A stretch of 64,000 nucleotides of DNA from Colocasia esculenta (taxonomy: Eukaryota > Streptophyta > Magnoliopsida > Alismatales > Araceae), in contig CM024753.1 of the NCBI GenBank assembly GCA_014218235.1, positions 190,254,348-190,318,347 on the forward strand. Reading direction: 5' to 3'. The notes under the pieces were generated by a model. It was not told the origin of the DNA and did no database searches. It saw nothing but the letters and a program-made list of their open reading frames with translations. Each line of letters starts with the position of its first letter. Positions within the stretch are counted from its first letter, which is position 1. Both the position numbers and the translations under genes were made by a program. Positions 10,223 through 21,259 of the stretch are shown here, one piece after another.

Positions 10223-12040
10223 TGTAAGGTCTCGGGTCTTTAATGGATCCTTATTGGGTCTGTAGAGGTCCTGTGTAGTTGACGGCCAGGGCTTTCCGTT
10301 GAGTCTGAGTCAGCGTCCAGCGATGTGGACGTCTGAGCTTGAACTCAACGACATGGGATCTGGACGTCAGGCTGTAGGCGGTTCAGTAGGCGGCCAGAGA
10401 TGTTGACGTTGACTGGTCGGGCCTGTTGAAGTAGGGCAGCCCGAGAGCACAACCTACCTTTCTCATTTCCTCTCCTTCCTTCCACCTTAGCCTTTCTTGA
10501 TTCCTGTAGCTTCTGTTGGGTGATTTGAGCTCGTGGGAAGCCCCTGGATCGTGTGGCGTTGCTAGATCGGGCGGGAAACGCAAAGTTTTGGCGTGATTCG
10601 CGCGGAGTCTTCGGGAAGATCCGACGCGATTGGTGGCTGTTTGGGGATTGATTAAGCGTTCTGAGGTAGGGACTTAACCCCTATAACCTTCCCCAGTAAA
10701 CCAGCATGTCCAATTAACTGAATTGATATGCAATTTATGGTTTAGGGTTTGGGTTGTATTATGCCGGGATTTGGATAAATTAGACAATCTAAGTGTTAGA
10801 CTGTTTAGTTTAGATGTTCTGGTAGTGTAGATTGATGAGAGGAAGTGTTTCCCTTCATCAGTCGGAGTCTGGTTTAGTGTTTCTGCCCATTGGGACTGAT
10901 TTGGTTCAGTTCTGGGTATGGGGGACTGAAGATATCAACGTCCACATATGTTGACGTTGAGATCTTCAGGGATGAGTTAAACGACAAGGTCGATTGCCAT
11001 TTAGTTATTGTTGGCGGCATAGGGTTGCCGTCTATCTCTGATTGGCGGCAATCGATGTGGCTGTTTATATCCTGTCTCCCAGCAGACTTAAGTTGTGTGA
11101 CTAGAGGCGATTGACATGTGATGTCTGCCCTAATAGCACAAGTGGGCCAGGCTTAGAGTGTGACTCCGCCTGTGCATAGGAGTAGTTGTTTGTGACACGA
11201 GGTGTTTACTACTGTACGGGGTTTCAGACGTTGAGTGTGTTCCGTCTGTTGTACGCGCATTGCGTTACCGTGTACCCGTTTCTGTTGTGTTACCTAGGCG
11301 TGGGTTCGACTCCGTCTAGACGACTAGCGTGTGGTTGTCCTCCGCTAGTGAGCCGGGACATCGAGTGCGACTCTGTCCTGTGCGTACTCCTTTTGGTGGT
11401 TTTGAGCCGGTCTCCGTGGAGCCCCTTCTCTACCGCTAGGGTCAAGCGTAGGGGAAAAACCGGTCGTGGACCAGACGCGAGAGAGAGCGTCTGTAGTGTG
11501 CACACGTGGCTAGGGTTGAGAGCCTCTATGGTGACGGGACGCCGAGCCACAGACCCTAGTTGAGTCCTACTTACTGTGTGTGTGAGTGTGTGTTACTGAG
11601 CCGCGTGGTTTACAGTTTTGTGTTGTGGTGCGACGTGTATTTACTTTCAGTTTTTACTTTCCGCACTTTAGTTTAGTTGCCGGTGGGGTTACATTTCCCT
11701 ACTGGGTCTCTTTTCTTGAGACTCACTCCCTTCCCTTTCAGGTGGGTCTTCGTCGACTCCCGTTCCAGGTGAGTCTAGCCACTCCGGTGTTGGTGCTCCC
11801 TAGCTGCAATGAGATGTACCTTTTTGTTGTACTTCTGTACTCTGTACTTTGTCTCAGACTCTGAGGTTGTATATGATATGTTCATATAGTGGAATTTTAC
11901 TGCTTTGCATGGTGTGTATCTTCTTACATGTAGTCTCATCGGACTCTTAATTCCTACCCTTCCGAGCTTGTCTCGTGGGTTAGCGGGTCAGAATTCGGGT
12001 TACTGGTTGTTACTGGTAATGCAGGTTCTAGGTCGTTACA
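10223..12040 (+). mobile_element. Solo LTR (probably Ty3/gypsy), 1,818 bp
   Basis: Begins TGTAAGGTCTCGGG and ends AGGTCGTTACA. Its termini resemble those of the gypsy-2 LTR at 51996-55008 (TGTAAGGCCC...GTCGTTACA), and both carry GGCGGCC and TGTTGACGT words. It is flanked by perfect 5 bp duplications and has no PBS, PPT or coding sequence, so it is a solo LTR left by LTR-LTR recombination. Orientation is inferred from the termini, which read TGTAAGG at the left. Several open frames inside (for example 11186-11563) show no recognisable domain and I do not call them. Confidence 0.85.
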
Positions 12041-12045
12041 TCTGT
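12041..12045. repeat. Target site duplication TCTGT, right
   Basis: Identical to 10218-10222; proves simple insertion and later excision by recombination. Confidence 0.85.
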
Positions 12046-13699
12046 GCACAGCAACAAACCCCTCATACTCCTCACCCGGCTCCCTATGTTCAGAAATGTG
12101 GGTATGGCTATGGGTAGGACCCTCATTGGACGTCTCTTGATGAGCTAAGGGGTACCCAACAACACTGCACATTTGCTCCCTTGGGAATAAGGTTGGGCAT
12201 CAAATTGTCTTCCTTATTGCCCAGAGAAGATTGGACGTTGAAGTCTCATGAAAGGGGTAAGAAATAAAACACATGTAAAAGAAATGACAGATGTGATAGA
12301 GCACATTTCATGCATAAAAAAAAAACATTTCAGTTCTGCTCAACAGGAAGACATCATTGAATAGGTGCAGAGAAAACATTTGAATATGTTCTTTGGGTTG
12401 CCCAAGGTTCATCAAAACCAATGCAACACAAAAGGGAATATGGAAAGGAAGCTTTTACTCCTGGAGAATAGAAGGTTACATAAGAGGAACAAAAGAAAAA
12501 AATGAAAGGAGGATGACAAGACTACCGCAGCCGTCCTTCCCCCTTTGCCTCTCTCTCTCTTGCTCACCTGGGCTTCTCTTCTTCTTTCTCTTCAACTCCC
12601 CTCCTGGAACACACAGAGCCTAATCATGAAGAGCTTTCTTCCTGTGCAAGCTTCCTTCCCCCTTTTCTCAGCTTTTCTTGCTCTCTTTTTCTAGTTTTTT
12701 TTTCTGCTCTCCACTGTGCGCAGCTAGCCCCCAGCCTTTCTGCCGCAGCCAGCTTTTTAAGGTGGGGAAGGGATGATGACAAGTCCCTTAAAGTCGCCCC
12801 TAGCATGGGCATCTTGGGCACCCTTAGGTGAGAGGTCATTTGAGTCTTTTAATGGGCCTCTTAAAGGGTTGGCCCAGCTTTAGTGAGGCCCAGTAGATTT
12901 TTAGGTTGTTTACAACACTAGACGTCGTCTACTATGGCCCTGCCTCCTCTGCCCGCCGCGGAAGGTACTGCTGTGAAGTCTCACCTGAAAAGGAGGGAAT
13001 GAGCTTCATGAAGAAGCCCAATAGGGACTACCAATCTCCCACTGGTTCTAACAAGCAAAATAGATATATGTTTAAGAGAAGGTAAATATGACAATCTATT
13101 CTACTAACAGAGTGCGTACAGAAGCAGAAAGTAACTATATGGCCATCGGTCTAAACACGGCGGGACCAAAAACACGTGTAAACACGGCGCGGGTCGAACC
13201 TCAAGGCTATAAACACAGACAGAGAAAACTGTCTGGACAAGGACACTAGCCACATAACAACTATCACTAGTCAACCGGTTAGGAGCGTCATGCGCCTTCT
13301 CCTCAACCACCAGTCCATGTCTACCACCTCCCCTCGAAGTGAGACGCAGAACTAAAAATAACCACACAATTGCCGTAGTCTAGCTGGACTACGGTCCCAG
13401 GCTTGGCCCCTCTAGGTGGTATCAGAACCATGTAGAGTGAGGCAGTGAGAAGGACTAGCTGATCTACGCCGAAAGAACACCCAAAGCCACCTCAGCGTAC
13501 CAGACACAGCTTAGAGAGCTCTGCAAATGACTCTATGCCGATGTCCTCACCGTTTTCCCCTTAGCTTCAGAATCCTAACTCGAGCACTCCTGCCACCAAG
13601 AGAACTCCCTCAACCGGTGTGCGGGATGGGGGGTCCTAGGTAACAGTAATAACTTCTAACTGGACAAGTCCTCAAGTTCCAAGCATTGAGCGAACGACT
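12046..13699. other. Unassigned repeat-like DNA
   Basis: No gene with a recognisable domain. 12500-12760 is rich in CTT/CTC pyrimidine runs, as in LTR leader regions. A PBS-like TGGTATCAGAACCATG at 13421-13436 follows CTCTAGG, but no matching LTR end precedes it and no gag follows. Probably old LTR-element debris. Confidence 0.45.
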
Positions 13700-14983
13700 A
13701 GTGTAGGACCATGCTAGGAATAATACAAGTGCCAAGCAAACTAGAGATGTAGCGGAAAGAACTCCGAACAAGTCGCCAGTCACTCTCTGTCTGAGAAGGC
13801 AACAGGGTCACTGTCGCTTTCTCAGAGGAGGTGACGCAAGGGTTGTCACAACCTAAAGGCGACACCCTACCTGTAGAGACCTGGGACAGAAGACAACGAG
13901 GGAAGCATCGTGATCTAGGTTGCGACAAGGGCCTTGTCGAGACCACAGATAGAGGTTCGGGTGCACACCCAAGACCTCCACTAGCCCCACTAGTAAACCA
14001 GGTCAGAAGGTGACGGCCATCTTGTCGCAACAATAACGCGACAGGATGTGCGTCGCTACCAGAACAGAAGGCGATGGGGCGACATGTCGCATTCCGGGTC
14101 GCAACAAGGACAAAAAGGCCCGAGTGCCAACCCGATACCTCCAAAAATGCCCCAAAACGGCGATTCTGAGGTGTACAAGGGGAGGGGAGCATGGAGAACG
14201 ATTTAAACACATGCTAGCAACACAAACAACCCTCATCCACACCCATGCATGTCGAGGGGAAGAGCCTACACTCCAAGAACCTCACATGCACATCATGGAA
14301 CACTTAAACCCCAACCCCCAATTCAAGCACAAGAAAGTCAAACATGCATCCACACACTCCTAGCATGGATTCTACGAGGCTTGGAGAAGAGGATGGAGGC
14401 CCTAGCATGATAGAACTAGGGGAAAAGTTGAGAGTCCCTACCTCAAATAGAAGAGCCAACCCGTTGGGGTATTCTTGTGTGCATAGCCACCTCCTCCTCA
14501 CTCCAAGCTCCACGCTCAAGCCATCCACGAGTAGAGTCTGGCCTCCTACTTGCGAGGAAGATCCACCCCTCGTCAATCTCCACCAAGTTAGAGAAGAAGA
14601 CCTCCACAGCCAGCCTCGAATAGAAGGGAGGAAAGGAAGAGGAGAGGAAGAAGAAAAGGGGAAGAAGGGAGGAGACTTGATGGCCCACCCTATATAGACC
14701 ACGGACCTGAGAACACGACAACATGTTGGTCGTATTCAGTAATGAACATGATGACCATCATGTTACGACCTCAAAGTCTTGATCAGACCTAACCATCAGA
14801 CCTGCCACGTGTCATCGTAGCAGACCTAACACTCTGAATGCGACAACTGACATGTCGCTTTCAGGTAACATGCGCCACAACACGTGAATGCGATAGCCAT
14901 CTCGTCGGCTTCAGAAGGCAACAGCCCGATACGTTGCTACCTTCAATAGAAGGTGACTGACCAAAGAAGAAATGGATGTTACA
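13700..14983 (-). repeat. Candidate solo LTR, minus orientation
   Basis: On the minus strand it reads TGTAACATCCATTTC...GCATGGTCCTACA, with TG...CA ends. Flanks ACTAG (13695-13699) and AGTAG (14984-14988) differ at one base, so a decayed target duplication is possible. A TATA box on the minus strand (14691-14698) is followed by a pyrimidine-rich leader, as in an LTR. TGTCGC/GCGACA words recur through it (13800-14120, 14830-14940). No PBS adjoins it. Ends are my best guess. Confidence 0.45.
14691..14698 (-). promoter_or_regulatory. TATA box of candidate minus-strand LTR
   Basis: CTATATAGGG on the minus strand, downstream of U3-like sequence and upstream of a CT-rich leader. Confidence 0.5.
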
Positions 14984-15747
14984 AGTAGGCTTCTTACATT
15001 GTAAGTTTTTCGAGGTTCTCGAGAGTGTGCTCGACAATCTCATTGTGATAATCGTATTTTGGAGGAAGATTGTCATACCTATGGCACCGTTCTAATGGGG
15101 GCGATATCTTCTTTAGGAGGAGTCTCTTCGAGACACTTCTATCGTGTTTCTATAATCCATATTAGTTATATATTCAACATGTTTACTTCTGTGATTATAC
15201 TCATATTTTTTGTTCTTTGTCATTTTTTATTGGATCAAATCCATATAAATATAATTGTTTACTATGGTTCGCCATACATATGTTCATATCCGGTTGCTGT
15301 TATGATGTTATCATGTTACACTATTTACATTCAACAGTGGGGGAGGGGGGGTGTTCGTCGATGGCTTCTTAATTATTGCTTGTGTAAGAGGAAGACGTTG
15401 AGAGGACTACACCGTCGTAGGATTACATCAGTGGGCGCAAGAAGATCGTCATGAACACCGTTGGGGTTCTGTTCGCTGTTTTGCCGAAAACATGGTCCCT
15501 CAACACCAAGGAAATTGCCTCCTTGTTTGTCATTTCTCTTCGATTGGCTTGTCCACATTTTCAGATCCACAGGCTATGTATGTTTGGCATATATGAAAGA
15601 CTTACTCTCTTCAGACATGATTGATGGTTGGCAATAACACAATTAAACATAACATTATTTTTCTTCTGCTTGTTAGTCGGTATCTTTGAGGTTTTGTTGA
15701 TGCTGCGTGTCTTCAAGTCTATCATTTGTTCCTGGACTTGGCTATGC
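14984..15747. other. Unassigned; possible copia LTR debris
   Basis: Near 15000-15060 the phrase CTCGAGAGTGTGCTCG...CTCATTGTGATAATCG resembles leader regions of plant copia LTRs, and 15326-15352 has a GGGGGAGGGGGGG run. No coding domain is recognisable. Confidence 0.4.
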
Positions 15748-16760
15748 TGTTAGAAGAGAGCAATATGTCTCCTTGTCGAGTAGACTTTTGAGAGCGTACG
15801 CTCTGAAAAGAAATCCGAAAGAAATCAAGCTAAGGGCCGGGGGTGGAATCGTTTGATATAAAAATGAAACTATTTTCGCCAAACATAAAACTCGAGATAA
15901 AACTGATCGAAAACACATGAAGGGAGAAAGAGACAAGGGAAACAATTGCACACAATGAGACGCCAATTTTTAAAGTGGTTTGGATGACGTTACATCCACT
16001 CCCGGCCTAAAGATGTCGTGGGTGCTCTCACTCCTATTTGCTAGATATAAATGTGGTGGACACATCTATTACACCCACTTGTTATTAAGGTGCAAGCTCA
16101 CCTCACCAAGGGTAGGATATAAAAGTGCTAGCACACTTACCCAAGCCTAACATTGAGGTGTAGACACACCTTTCACCACATCCAAGACAAGGGCGTTAGC
16201 TCACCACAAATCTAAGAACAAATTAAGTTCAAGAGTGGCACCTTTCCTAACCAACAAAGTACATATGGAACTCAACATTGAATACACAATAATAGCTCAA
16301 AAGGGCTTCAAGAGAACGGATCATCTAAAAGTGTATGGCCGATGGTGCAACTTCTAGTTCGTTCTTCTTGACGTAGCTCAGCAAAGAGGCTTAAAACTCC
16401 AGATCTAGCTGATGTATAGGTTCTCTAATCCCCCTTCAAGTTGTAGTACATGAAGACCCTTCAGATCTGAGTTGAAGAAAGGCACAAACAAAGCTCCAGT
16501 AGCAGCAGATCTGAAAATGACGTTCAGCAGCCTCTTCTCCTCTCCAAGTCGATGTATTTTGTATTTTGGGCTTCAATGGATATGTCATAGGTTGTGTTAA
16601 GGCATGCTCCAGCCTAAGAGGGGATCAAAACAAGTTAGTACAACCTAGATTAGAGATCCAAATTTTGCTTGATCCACCCAGATCCAAAAGGTATCTTGTA
16701 AGGTATATATACATCCCCTTCTAATACCGTAACTCCACACCTAGAAAGATTCTGCTAGAC
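15748..16760 (-). repeat. Probable copia LTR remnant, minus orientation
   Basis: On the minus strand, 16150-15820 reads like the R/U5 end of plant copia LTRs: repeated 'ggtg.gct..cacctt' phrases, then GTGGATGTAACGTCATCCAAACCACTT and an ATTCCACCCCC end block. A minus-strand TATATATAC box lies near 16705-16713. A possible end, TCTTCTAACA, falls at 15748. No PBS follows and the other end is not clear, so extent is uncertain. Confidence 0.45.
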
Positions 16761-17409
16761 TTCCAAAAACATCGGTTCTGTAAAAGTTGGACACTTGTGT
16801 GTCTACCCCTTTCAACTAAAAAGATTCAACTTTGAGAAAATGTATAACTTTCACTGCGTAACTCCAAAATTCATGTTTTTTTGGTAATTGAAAGGAGCTA
16901 GAAAACTTCAGTCATACTGCAACTAAAAAGATAACAACAAAACAAAGCACCAGTCTTAATAGTTAACAACAAAACATAAACTACCAAACTACTAATATGG
17001 AGTAGGAAAGGCCCGCCATGGATCCCAATTTTTCTCAAGTTCAGAAGTATTTCTTTTCATGTCATTCATCTTCAAATCTTATTTTAATCTTTTTAACACT
17101 ATCAAAATAGTGGCTTCTTGAGATGTTGAGTTTTCTTCCTCTTTGTTGTCTTTCGATGGATCTTCCCCTTCTTAAACCTTTACTCAAACTGCAGCCTTTG
17201 TATAAATCGCTTCGATCTGTAAAGACTTTCTTTTCTACCTCTTGAAGTTGATCTGTTGGTGTTTTTGGTGTTTGATTTACAATCCAACTCCTCTCTTTCT
17301 TGAAAAAATAAATTTTCCCTAGGTGTTGCAGTCCTTGTAACGTTTCTAGTAGTATTTTTCTCTTTTCTTATCATGCTAGGGAGATTCCACCAAAGTTTTG
17401 GCTTTCCTC
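16761..17409. other. Unassigned sequence left of the CACTA element
   Basis: A minus-strand open frame at 17180-17400 (PKLWWNLPSM, then Arg/Lys/Thr-rich) has no family I recognise; its upstream codons come from the CACTA terminus. It may be the fragment of something disrupted by the insertion. Confidence 0.35.
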
Positions 17410-17422
17410 CACTACAGGAAAA
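17410..17422. repeat. CACTA terminal inverted repeat, left end
   Basis: CACTACAGGAAAA, the family terminus recognised by TNP2-type transposase during cut-and-paste transposition. Confidence 0.9.
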
Positions 17423-17429
17423 GAGGTTA

Positions 17430-18402
17430 TTGGGGACGACTGCAAGCCATTGCCAATAATAAAAAAGCTGTCCCAACTGATGATTAGGGACGGCTACAAG
17501 ACCGTCGCTAAGTCGTCCCTAATAAGTCCGTCGCCAATAGTATTGGGGACGGCTAAGCAACATCCATCCCCAATAACGTTATTGGAGACGGATAAGATTA
17601 GGGACGGCTACAAGACCGTCGCTAGGTCGTCCCTAATAAGTCCGTCGCCAATAGTATTGGGGACGGCTAAACAACATCCATCCCCAATAACGTTATTGGA
17701 GACGGATAAATATCCGTCTCCAATAATTTTAATTGAGACAGATAATACCCCGTCCTAATTAAATTATTGGCGACAAGTACAAAGCCGTCTCAAAATAACT
17801 TATTAGCGACGGACATAAAGCCGTCTTTACTAATATTATTGGAGACAGATACGAAGCCGTCACCGATGATATTATTGGAGACAGATACGAAGCCGTCGCC
17901 AATGATATTATGGGAGACAGATATGTAGCCGTCGCCAATGATATTATTGGAGACAAACAAGTAACCGTCGTCAGTAATATTATTAGAGACGGTTTTGGAG
18001 CCGTCTAAAAAGCTTATTAGCGACGGCTATGGAACCATCTTGAATAATACTATTGGAGACAAGTAAAAAGTCGTCGCCAATAAATCTATTAGAGACAGTT
18101 TTATGGCCGTCTCAAAAAAGCGTATTAGCGATGGCTATGGAGCCGTCGTGAATAACATTATTGGAGACAAGTAAGAAGTCATCGCTAATAGGGTTATTGG
18201 AGATGGATGCTCACTAGACTCCAATGATACTATTGGAGACGGAGCACAGTGGTCTCCAATGAGGCTATTGAGGACGACTCCATCCATCTTGAATAGTAAT
18301 ATTGAGGACGACAGGTTCCATCCCCAATAAATTTATTGGGGACGGTAGTAGCCGTCCCCAATAGTCGTATTGGAGACAGCTGCAGCCGTCCTCAATAGTC
18401 CA
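17430..18402. repeat. CACTA subterminal repeat array
   Basis: Dozens of short units of the type ATTGGGGACGGC or its complement GCCGTCCCCAAT, with variants TTGGAGACGG and TTAGCGACGG, in both orientations. One block of about 118 bp (17464-17581 and 17586-17703) is nearly duplicated. Such arrays bind the element's second protein (TNPA class). Open frames through this block are repeat artefacts. Confidence 0.9.
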
Positions 18403-18671
18403 TCACAGATTAAAAAAAAAATGTAATAAAATATAATTTTTCACAAAGTTACAACCTGTTATACAAAAACTACATTAACAAATGACATTAGAAAATAACT
18501 AAAAAACTCTAAATTTAAATGTATTACATGAAAAGTTACATACATAAACCATTCACAATCCTCTTTCTAAAACAACTATAGTACTTGAAATTTAAATCCA
18601 TTACATCACACTTATTTCAAATTTTAATTTATTACATCATAAAATCATGATCATAAATGAATAGTCAAGTC

Positions 18672-20672
18672 TCACTCATCCTCACCAAAATTACCCTCAT
18701 CCTCACCAGAATTACCCTCATCCTCTCCATCTCCCTGATCTCCCTCTCCCTCATCCTCAGGTGGCACAGCTGGTGCACCACGTCCAGACGTATGAGTACC
18801 AAAATACTCTTTCAATCGTCGATCCATGCTTTGGAGCATCTGTTTCTCTAGCATAGCAAGTCGAGCCTCCACTCGAGCCTCCAGTTGAGCCTCCACTTGA
18901 GCTTCCACTCGAACATCTATATCTGTGCTCTGTGCTACTAATCTCTGCTCCTGATTTTCAATGATTTTTTTCATTCTTTCAATCTCAGACTTCTGCTGAG
19001 ATTGCTCCTGTACGAGATGCTGATATGCAGTGTTGCTACTGCTACCACCCTCAGATGGCCCGTACCAACTCCTCAAAGTCTGTCCTCGACCACCGCATCG
19101 AATCCGTCCAGGCCTATCCCTCCCAAACACCTGACGGAAGGCCTCCTCTGGACTAAGTACGGCAAGATGAGCCGTGCCATCTGATTCATCTGAGGGAGTG
19201 GGATTCATCAACTGGGTCATCTGATCCTGTAATTAATATAAGATAATTAGTACATAAACAAGTTGAATGTATGAATTAATATTGTGATTTATAATCATCA
19301 TTACCATCACTTGACGACTTTGTTCATTGCTCCACATGACACTGCCATCCGGTGTTGTCGTATTTTGCATCATTTGAAACATTTCCGGATGCGTGGGATG
19401 ACGACCTTCCTTTTGCACCTATTTAACATTTAAGAGTTATAATTAGACTATAATAAATTAATCAAATCAATTAATTAAAATCAATACTTACAAAATCATT
19501 ACTTAATTGATGAATATTCGTCTGCCCTCTTCGATAAGGCATTGATAAATGAGATCGATTAGACTTATTTCTTTCACTAACTCGCTGCATTCATGAGGAA
19601 AGAAAATTAGTGATATCCTAAATAATTGAATCCATCAAATAATAGGATTTGACAAAGTAATACCTTACTATCTTCTTGATCCCATATCTCACACATGTGT
19701 CGCCATTGACTAGAATCATAACTTGGTGGCAAATTATTACATGCATCCTCAAATGGTCGTTCTGCAAAATACTATCATACACAAGCATAAATTACATAAG
19801 AATGTGTGTGCAATAATACTACATAATAGTAAAAAATCTTACTTTTCTTTTCAAGTGGGACCTTTGCTTCCTTTGCATTTCTCCCATATGGCGAAGAATG
19901 TCAGCGTCTATGGCTAGAGACCGCAGAAAAGTGAAATGTTACTGCATAATCATCATATATGATCAATGCCATTATAACTGTAGAAATGAACAATTATATA
20001 ACCTAAATAATTATTTTTTTTTTACCTGTAGGTCTCTCAAAATAGTCTCCTTCTTTTCAGGAAGAAGGGTCATATAGTCTTACTGCCATAGGTTGCAGTG
20101 CACTCTATTACAAACTCCAAGACATGTAGTAAATTGCTGAGCATATGGACCAATTGAAGATCCCCCTTCTAGATCTATAGAAACGGTCTGGCCTAGAGGT
20201 AGGATCCTGACCCTTGTCATCCTAGAAGGACCTCTCCCACGTCTAGTGGTACCAACTAAATGAAAATAAAAAAGATGAAGTGAATTCAATTATACAAATA
20301 AAATTCAAGAAATTAAAAACATTGTAAACCTGAAGCAACTGAAGATGCACTCCCAGGAGTCTGAGGACTGATGGTTGCATGCTCAGAGATGTTTGCGGCA
20401 TCTGGTAAGGAACGAGGTGTGTGTAGCCCTCTTGATTGTGAAGCCTCTGCTTGTGAATGTATAGACTGTGAGACTGAAGCTCCTGCCTGTGAAGCTGATG
20501 CCTGTGAATGTATATGTGCAGACTGAGAGGTTGAAGCCCCTGCCTGTGTCTGGATCCCCCCTTTCTGTGAAGTCGATATGTGTGAATGGGAAGCTAGCCC
20601 CTGCGCATGGGATGACTCCCCTAGTGTGGTATGCTGGGCCGACCGACGGGTCTTGCTGAACTTCTTAAACAT
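18672..20672 (-). pseudogene. CACTA second protein, PF03004 (Transposase_24)-like, multi-exon
   Basis: Minus-strand gene in several exons. Exon 1 (20672-20330) starts MFKKFSKTRRSAQ and encodes a Ser/Gln/Ala/His repeat-rich disordered region; its donor is CAG|GTTTAC. Exon 2 (20255 to 20026, after TTAG) reads RGRGPSRMTRVRIL then IGPYAQQFTTCLGV, the usual start of the PF03004 region. It has an in-frame TAA near 20083. Later exons (about 19940-19850, 19770-19680, 19600-19500, 19420-19310) supply DSSQWRHMCEIWD and FQMMQNTTTPDGS. The last (19220-18672) has SPEEAFRQVFGRDRPGRIR, a Gln/Glu coiled coil and an acidic Gly/Glu tail. Such proteins act with TNP2 by binding subterminal repeats. Exon limits are estimates. 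Confidence 0.7.
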
Positions 20673-20691
20673 CTGTTGAATGAAGGATATT

Positions 20692-20696
<5 letters not shown>

Positions 20697-20732
<36 letters not shown>
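20697..20732. repeat. (TA)n microsatellite
   Basis: About 36 bases of alternating TA just upstream (minus strand) of the PF03004-like gene. Confidence 0.95.
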
Positions 20733-20737
<5 letters not shown>

Positions 20738-20884
20738 GTTCGTGAAATCATCTTTAATGTACAAAAATGAAACCCTACTAGCAAAGTGAAAAAGCGAAAA
20801 AGAAATGAGGTATGTGAAAAAGTGAAAAAGAAATGAGATAAATATACATGCATTTATGAAGAATCCCCTTGCGATGACCATGTT

Positions 20885-21232
20885 TTCTTCTGAGGTCGAC
20901 CTCAATTGAAACATGAGGTCGACCCCATTTCCCAGAACAAAAACTGAGGAATGGAGGGTCGACCCATGAGGAACCATGGGGTCGACCCCACCACACCATG
21001 TTCTCTTTTTAGGTCGACCGTAGTTGAAACCTGAGGTTGACCCCATTTCCCAGAACAAAAACTAAGGATTGGAGGGTCGACCCATGAGGAACCATGGGGT
21101 CGACCCCACTACACCATATTTTCTTTTGAGGTCGATCTCAGTTGAAACATGAGGTCGACCCCATTTCCCAGAACCAAAACATAGGAATGCAGGGCCGACC
21201 CATTAAGAACCATGGGGTCGACTCCACTAGAC
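20885..21232. repeat. Three ~120-bp tandem repeats carrying GGTCGACC words
   Basis: Units start near 20892, 21010 and 21128. Each has GAGGTCGACCTCA, ATTGAAACATGAGGTCGACC, CCATTTCCCAGAAC, then AGGGTCGACCCATGAGGAAC and GGGGTCGACCCCA. Thus each unit holds four GTCGAC-type palindromes in two pairs. The array lies between the two CACTA genes, where a bidirectional regulatory region would be expected. Similar words flank the ORF at 38806-40098. Confidence 0.85.
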
Positions 21233-21259
21233 ATGAAAAAATTAAATACTTATAGAATA

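Noticed and set aside
11186..11563. 125-codon open frame in the solo LTR
   Set aside because: It lies wholly inside an LTR with perfect target duplications and shows no domain.
14304..14702. Overlapping open frames on both strands near 14.3-14.7 kb
   Set aside because: Low-complexity, no recognisable domain, and they lie in a candidate LTR with a minus-strand TATA box.
17180..17476. Minus-strand 98-codon frame as a host gene exon
   Set aside because: Its N-terminal third is CACTA terminus sequence and the remainder has no recognisable domain.
17450..17956. Open frames across the CACTA subterminal repeats
   Set aside because: They arise from repeat periodicity in both strands and have no domain.
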